Assembly (NCBI GenBank): GCA_035514995.1
Contig: DATJCC010000097.1
Coordinates: forward strand, 1-10,995
Direction of reading: 5' to 3'
Length of the DNA: 10,995 bases
Source: Leucobacter_A sp035514995
Lineage (GTDB): Bacteria; Actinomycetota; Actinomycetes; Actinomycetales; Microbacteriaceae
Positions 7,259 to 10,995 of this stretch are shown here, one piece after another (position 1 is the stretch's first letter; the number at the start of each line of letters is the position of its first letter). The notes below the pieces were generated by a model. It did not search any database. It saw only the letters and a list, made by a program, of their open reading frames with translations, and was not told the DNA's origin. The position numbers were made by a program, and so were the translations under genes.

Positions 7259-7264
7259 TAAACT
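7259..7264 (+). promoter_or_regulatory. Candidate -10 element for the DUF3515 gene
   Basis: TAAACT fits TANNNT and predicts transcription start at about 7271, two bases before the GTG at 7273. The gene has no Shine-Dalgarno site, so a near-leaderless message or coupling to the regulator ending 19 bases upstream are the two explanations. Weak by itself. Confidence 0.25.
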
Positions 7265-7272
7265 TTGAAACT

Positions 7273-7761
7273 GTGCACCGCTTATCTTCTCTTTCTAAAA
7301 TCGTTCCAGCCACAGCACTCGCTCTAATCTTGGGCGCTTCTCTCGCTGCCTGCAGCGCATCAGAAGTTCCCTTACAGCCTGCTGTTGATGCCAATGATCC
7401 AGCCTGTGCTGAGGTAATAATTCGTTTACCCGATGTTGTTGCTGAGCAGGAACAAAGACGCACAAACGCGCAATCAACCGGTGCTTGGGGCGATCCTTCA
7501 GCGATAGAACTTTTTTGTGGGATAGTTCCCAGCGGCCCAACAACTGACAGGTGCGTTAGCGTAAACGGCATAGACTGGATAATTGACCCAAGCGGTGACC
7601 CGCTTTATCGTTTTGAAGCTTATGGAAGGTCACCCGGCCTTGAAGTTTTTGTCGATTCTGAGATTGTTAGTGGAACTGAGACTCTGCTCGAATTAAGTTC
7701 AGCCGTCTCGCACCTACCGCAAGAAAGACACTGCTTGGATCTTTACGACGAAATTGGTTAG
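7273..7761 (+). CDS. DUF3515 family lipoprotein, function unknown
   Basis: The 162-residue product starts with a basic residue stretch and a hydrophobic helix (about 10-24) ending in lipobox LAAC. Cys27 should therefore be lipidated and the protein anchored outside the membrane. The mature part matches DUF3515 as I remember it: P-x-DANDPAC near 39-45, RLPDVV (51-56), AWGDPSAIELFCG (71-83), DRC (92-94), VNGIDW (97-102) and FEAYGRSPGLEVFVD (114-128). Cysteines 45, 82, 94 and 154 could form two disulfides in the exported domain. The GTG start is the only sensible one, placing the signal peptide at the N-terminus. It converges on ddl with a 25-base gap. The same gene beside ddl in Mycobacterium tuberculosis (Rv2980, from memory) points to conserved linkage with envelope genes, but no molecular function is known to me. 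Confidence 0.85.
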   Translation: MHRLSSLSKIVPATALALILGASLAACSASEVPLQPAVDANDPACAEVIIRLPDVVAEQEQRRTNAQSTGAWGDPSAIELFCGIVPSGPTTDRCVSVNGIDWIIDPSGDPLYRFEAYGRSPGLEVFVDSEIVSGTETLLELSSAVSHLPQERHCLDLYDEIG

Positions 7762-7786
7762 AGTTAGAAACTTTAACGCAGCATTC

Positions 7787-8875
7787 TCAACGAACGGTTT
7801 CAGTGGCCAACTCTATTAATTCAGTCACTAGCTCTTTATATTCAAGACCTGAATGATGCCAAAGTTGCGGATACATTGATATCGGCGTGAACCCTGGCAT
7901 AGTGTTTAATTCGTTTAAAATCACTCCGTCTGCAGTTAAAAAGAAGTCGATGCGTGCCGGGCCAGAACACTGCAACACTTTATAGGCTTTTATCGCCTGC
8001 TCACTTAGAAGTTGCAACTCGGATGCAGACACTTTTGCTGGAAGCTCAAGTCTGACTCCTTCAGAGCCTAAATATTTTGCTTCGTAGTCATAAAAGTCTT
8101 TACCCTGAAAAACTATTTCACCTATCACAGTGCTTGCTCTCGGAGGCATTCCTGGTCTCCCCTGCAAAACTGCAATTTCTACTTCACGACCAATAACTCC
8201 AGATTCTATAAGAGCCGTGTGGTCTTCTTTGAAAGCAATCTCAATAGCTTCTTTAAGCTCGGCTTTTTCTGTGACACGGCTCACCCCAACTGAAGAACCA
8301 GCGCGAGAGGGTTTCACAAAAATTGGGTATGTGAGGCCTTCATCTAGGTGCGAGTAATCCTTCAAATTTTTATATTCCGTAAGCGTAATACTTCGCCACG
8401 GAGCTACGTCTATGCCAACTGATTGCAGGATTGTTTTTGCGATGTGCTTATCCATGCACATCGCAGACGAGAGCACACCAGAGCCAACATACGGAATGTT
8501 TAGAAGCTCTAGCATGCCCTGGATTGTTCCGTCTTCACCAAATGGTCCGTGCAAAACAGGAAAAACAACATCAACCTGACCGAGCGAGCTAATCTTGCCT
8601 GAAACATCAGCAACTCTCATCTCACGTGAGACCGCAGATTCAGGCCAAAAAACACGAGTCCCGTTGTCTTGTACAACCGGCATATTGTGCGGGTCTAATT
8701 TAAAGTTCACATCGTCTTCGTTGACGTGCACGAAGCCTCCCTCTTTGGTTATCCCAACCATCAAGGGGTCGTAAAGATCTCGATCCAATGCGCCTAGGAT
8801 CCCGGTCGCGGTGACGCAACTGATTTCGTGTTCGCTTGAGCGGCCACCAAAAAGTAAAACAACCTTTTTTTTCAT
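7787..8875 (-). CDS. ddl: D-alanine--D-alanine ligase
   Basis: Ddl joins two D-alanines using ATP, making the dipeptide that ends the peptidoglycan stem. The 362-residue product has the ATP-grasp ligase layout: GGRSSEHEIS (10-19), HGPFGEDG (109-116), KPSRAGSSVG (188-197), the omega-loop YDYEAKY ending at Tyr268, and the metal-binding NELNTMPGFTP (321-331). The AKY ending of the loop predicts true D-Ala-D-Ala activity; vancomycin-type D-lactate ligases replace this region. The ATG at 8875 shares one base with the gpsA stop (TAATG), so translation is probably coupled. A purine-rich GGGGACGAGG lies at the end of gpsA. A run of eight A follows the start codon directly (8865-8872 on the plus strand, as T). 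Last gene of the murA-plsC-gpsA-ddl operon; it converges on the DUF3515 gene with no visible terminator. Confidence 0.95.
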   Translation of the reverse strand: MKKKVVLLFGGRSSEHEISCVTATGILGALDRDLYDPLMVGITKEGGFVHVNEDDVNFKLDPHNMPVVQDNGTRVFWPESAVSREMRVADVSGKISSLGQVDVVFPVLHGPFGEDGTIQGMLELLNIPYVGSGVLSSAMCMDKHIAKTILQSVGIDVAPWRSITLTEYKNLKDYSHLDEGLTYPIFVKPSRAGSSVGVSRVTEKAELKEAIEIAFKEDHTALIESGVIGREVEIAVLQGRPGMPPRASTVIGEIVFQGKDFYDYEAKYLGSEGVRLELPAKVSASELQLLSEQAIKAYKVLQCSGPARIDFFLTADGVILNELNTMPGFTPISMYPQLWHHSGLEYKELVTELIELATETVR

Positions 8876-9990
8876 TAGCCTCGTCCCCTCAGTTTGTTAA
8901 ACAGGCCTCTAAACCCACTTTTTTGACCAGCTGGTTTAATGACCTCAGGAATCGGCACAGCATCTTCAGTTGTCAGGTGTGGTCCTAAATCTTTGGGTCG
9001 CATTTGTTGTTCCAAAACCATTTGTACCTGCTCGACAATTGGCATTTTGATGCCGCGTTCTTTAGCTATAGCTAAAACTGGGGTGACCGAGGTTATACCT
9101 TCGGCGGTTTGTGACATTTGTTCAAGGGTTTCTTCTAAAGAGTATCCCTGCCCAATTAACCTGCCCGCTGTGTTGTTTCGTGAGAGAGGCGATTGGCACG
9201 TAGTGATTAAGTCTCCCAGCCCTGCCAACCCGCTCATAGTGGCGGGATTTGCTCCGAGACCGACCGCGAAATCAGTCATCTCTGCTAAGCCGCGTGTAAT
9301 TATCGCTGCTTTAGTGTTTTCCCCATAACCAACACCATCAACTATTCCGATGGCTAGAGCGATCAGGTTTTTAAGCACCCCGCCCAGTTCTGTGCCGACA
9401 ACGTCTGTGTTTACATAGGTGCGAAAGTAGTCTGCGGTGCATGCAATCGCGACTTCTTTTGCAATGTCTTCATCGACACACGAGGCGACTGCAGCAGTTG
9501 GTTGTTCTTGTGCAATTTCTAGAGCAATATTTGGCCCTGAAACCACTGCTATGCGTTCCGACTCTATAGTAATAGTGTCGGCGATAATCTCTGAAATGCG
9601 CAAATTGGTTTTCTGCTCAACGCCTTTAATAAGACTGACCAGAATCGTGCTCTGCTGCAAATAGGGTTTAATGCTTTTTAATGTTTCTCTTACCGTGCTG
9701 CTTGGAACAGCTAGAAAAACCATTTGCGCACCCTGAAGTGCCTGTGGCAGATCAGAGGTGGCCTGTAAACCCTTCGGAAGGTTTATTCCTGGAAGGTATT
9801 TAGAATTTCTTTTAGCGACCTGTATCTCGTTTGCAATTTCGTGTCTGCGCGCCCAAATTGTGACATCGTTTCCGGCATCTGCGAGAATCTTTCCAAAAGT
9901 TGTTCCAAAGCTACCGGCTCCTAGAACCGCAACTTTTCGACCTTTGTTTTTACTAAGTCCAAGTCTTAATTTTCTAATCTGCTCGGTCAT
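8875..9990 (-). CDS. gpsA: Glycerol-3-phosphate dehydrogenase [NAD(P)+] with C-terminal tail
   Basis: GpsA reduces dihydroxyacetone phosphate to sn-glycerol 3-phosphate, the backbone for phospholipids. The chosen ATG at 9988-9990 overlaps the plsC stop in ATGA. A start 15 codons further upstream (10035) is open but would run deeper into plsC. The 371 residues include the nucleotide-binding GAGSFGTTFG (24-33), VFLAVPS (91-97), SGPN (151-154), catalytic Lys207 in GGVLKNLIALAIG, and GLAGLGDLITTC (254-265). The family is usually about 330-340 residues. Here about 18 residues precede the Rossmann fold and about 38 follow the usual end. That tail has an acidic/proline-rich part and a basic end (SGFRGLFNKLRGRG) that could form a short amphipathic helix. 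Whether the tail binds the membrane is speculation. It lies between plsC, whose pathway uses its product, and ddl. Confidence 0.95.
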   Translation of the reverse strand: MTEQIRKLRLGLSKNKGRKVAVLGAGSFGTTFGKILADAGNDVTIWARRHEIANEIQVAKRNSKYLPGINLPKGLQATSDLPQALQGAQMVFLAVPSSTVRETLKSIKPYLQQSTILVSLIKGVEQKTNLRISEIIADTITIESERIAVVSGPNIALEIAQEQPTAAVASCVDEDIAKEVAIACTADYFRTYVNTDVVGTELGGVLKNLIALAIGIVDGVGYGENTKAAIITRGLAEMTDFAVGLGANPATMSGLAGLGDLITTCQSPLSRNNTAGRLIGQGYSLEETLEQMSQTAEGITSVTPVLAIAKERGIKMPIVEQVQMVLEQQMRPKDLGPHLTTEDAVPIPEVIKPAGQKSGFRGLFNKLRGRG

Positions 9991-10769
9991 TGAAATCTGC
10001 CCGTCTCGCTTTGACCTTTTTTGCCAGGATTCCAACGTTCTTTGGGTGGTGTTTCTCCGCGCAACTGACCTAAAAGCTCAGAAATCGCTTGCATGAGCTT
10101 TTCGGTAGCCGCTGTGACGATGCGTTGATCTATCGGTTTGCCTTGAAATTCGCTTAAATCTATTGGCTCGCCTATCGCTACAACAATTTTCTTGCGTGGT
10201 ATGGGGTAGATCCGTTTGCCATACCTAGGCATTAGTTTCTGGGTGCCCCAGTGAGCTGCCGGATAAAGGGCAATCCCGCTTTCTAAAGCGAGCCTGACAG
10301 CACCGGTCTTACCCCTCATCGGCCAAAGATCTGGGTCTCTTGTAAGACTGCCTTCAGGGTAAACAATCACACCCGAATCGCGTTCTATCAAAGCAGTTGC
10401 CTGGTTAATTGGATTACCGGCGGTGTCTCTTCCCGCGATTGTTCGCTCAACCGAGATCTGGCCGGTCGCCTTCAAAAGCCAGCCGAGCACTGGCACCTTA
10501 AAGAGACTGGCTTTAGCCATAAACCTTGGCAAACGACCCAAATGCCAAACCGCGGCTCCCATTACTAAAGGGTCAATTTCGCTGTAGTGGTTAGGAGCAA
10601 GTATAAAGGGTCCTCGTTTTGGCAGGTTTGATTCAGGTGTGAATCTATACTGCACCATCAAAGACCAAAGCGGTAAAATTAGGGCGGCCAGAATCGCAAA
10701 AGCGCCAGGGCGTTTTTTTTCTGCGGAACTTCTGCTCTTGATTTTCACAGTTTGTGGCATGGATCCCAT
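9987..10769 (-). CDS. plsC: 1-acylglycerol-3-phosphate O-acyltransferase (PlsC family)
   Basis: PlsC-type enzymes acylate lysophosphatidic acid to phosphatidic acid at the inner face of the membrane. The 260-residue product shows a basic N-terminus, one hydrophobic segment (about 22-40) as likely membrane anchor, the catalytic HX4D motif NHYSEID (His61, Asp66), a substrate-binding block EGSLTR (139-144) and RGKTGAVRLALESGIALYP (152-170). The C-terminus is polar and basic. Two starts fit: ATG 10769 and ATG 10760. Neither has a strong Shine-Dalgarno site; GATAAT at 10768-10773 would suit a leaderless start at 10760. An eight-A run lies in codons 17-19 (10713-10720 on the plus strand). The stop overlaps gpsA in ATGA, and murA ends 36 bases upstream. 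Exact acyl-donor and substrate preference cannot be read from sequence; PlsC-like proteins include other lipid acyltransferases. Confidence 0.9.
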   Translation of the reverse strand: MGSMPQTVKIKSRSSAEKKRPGAFAILAALILPLWSLMVQYRFTPESNLPKRGPFILAPNHYSEIDPLVMGAAVWHLGRLPRFMAKASLFKVPVLGWLLKATGQISVERTIAGRDTAGNPINQATALIERDSGVIVYPEGSLTRDPDLWPMRGKTGAVRLALESGIALYPAAHWGTQKLMPRYGKRIYPIPRKKIVVAIGEPIDLSEFQGKPIDQRIVTAATEKLMQAISELLGQLRGETPPKERWNPGKKGQSETGRFQ

Positions 10770-10773
10770 TATC
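10768..10773 (-). promoter_or_regulatory. Candidate internal -10 element for plsC
   Basis: On the reverse strand the hexamer is GATAAT, five of six matches to TATAAT. Its last T at 10768 predicts transcription start at about 10761, next to the second possible plsC start codon (10760). It overlaps the first possible ATG (10769). It could give plsC-gpsA-ddl a promoter independent of murA. No clear -35 is seen. Confidence 0.25.
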
Positions 10774-10805
10774 TCGCAATATCAAGTTCTAGTCGCGAAG
10801 ACTTA

Positions 10806-10995
10806 CTAGCTTTCGTAGATAAAGTCCGCTCCAAGAAGCCGCAACTTTTCAATAAAGTTTTCGTACCCTCTCGAAATGATTCCGATGTTAGACACCTTAG
10901 ACTGACCACTAGCGGTTAAAGCGGCTATCAAATGGCTAAAGCCTCCGCGCAGATCTGGCACTTCAATGTCGGCTCCAACGAGAGGCGTTGGTCCA
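10806..10995 (-). CDS. murA: UDP-N-acetylglucosamine 1-carboxyvinyltransferase MurA (C-terminal part only)
   Basis: MurA transfers enolpyruvate from PEP to UDP-GlcNAc, the first committed step of peptidoglycan synthesis. The window holds the last 62 codons and the TAG stop; the rest lies beyond the right edge. The visible part contains ADIEVPDLRGGFSHLIAAL, then SNIGIISRGYENFIEKLRLLGADF, which is the characteristic MurA C-terminus. The Arg in SRGYE aligns, from memory, with the PEP-contacting Arg397 of the E. coli enzyme. The family also includes AroA (EPSP synthase), but the RGYE...KL..LGA ending fits MurA. It is the upstream gene of plsC-gpsA-ddl, 36-45 bases before plsC. Confidence 0.9.
   Translation of the reverse strand, partial: GPTPLVGADIEVPDLRGGFSHLIAALTASGQSKVSNIGIISRGYENFIEKLRLLGADFIYES

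Noticed and set aside
7787..8875. Ddl as a vancomycin-resistance type D-Ala-D-Lac ligase
   Set aside because: The omega-loop reads YDYEAKY with the Lys-Tyr pair of ordinary D-Ala-D-Ala ligases, and the gene sits in a housekeeping operon without other van genes.

Overview
The window looks like ordinary chromosome from a low-GC actinobacterium, most likely a small-genome Microbacteriaceae of the freshwater 'Luna' kind. Three things suggest this: base composition is near 50% GC by eye, a DUF3515 lipoprotein (an actinobacterial family) sits beside ddl, and the order murA-plsC-gpsA-ddl matches what I remember from Microbacteriaceae. The genus is inference. I see no phage, transposon, CRISPR, rRNA or tRNA signal. 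No gene-free stretch exceeds 150 bases; the longest is 5524-5669.

Layout. Left block (1-2628): recG, cut by the left edge, reads leftward. It diverges from rsmD, which reads rightward, across a 66-base gap. Middle block (2678-7253): gabT and gabD form a leftward operon for breakdown of 4-aminobutyrate (GABA) to succinate. A PucR-family regulator diverges from gabT across a 146-base control region containing candidate promoters and repeated half-sites. Right block: a DUF3515 lipoprotein gene (rightward) converges on a tightly packed leftward operon, murA (cut by the right edge), plsC, gpsA, ddl. The last three are joined by 4-base and 1-base stop/start overlaps.

How the genes fit together. 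The right operon makes cell-envelope precursors: MurA and Ddl serve peptidoglycan, while GpsA and PlsC serve phospholipid. RecG and RsmD are housekeeping genes for DNA repair and ribosome RNA methylation. In other actinobacteria, as I remember them, gpsA-ddl-DUF3515 and recG-rsmD lie in one neighbourhood with thiL, ung and a DAK-family gene between them. Here that interval is occupied by the GABA cassette and recG/rsmD are divergent, so the locus appears rearranged.

I find no clearly new biological system. The observations most worth a second look are the regulator/gabT control region, the placement of the GABA cassette, a perfect 16-base inverted repeat across the end of rsmD, and a recurring -10-like hexamer 7-9 bases upstream of genes that lack a Shine-Dalgarno site.
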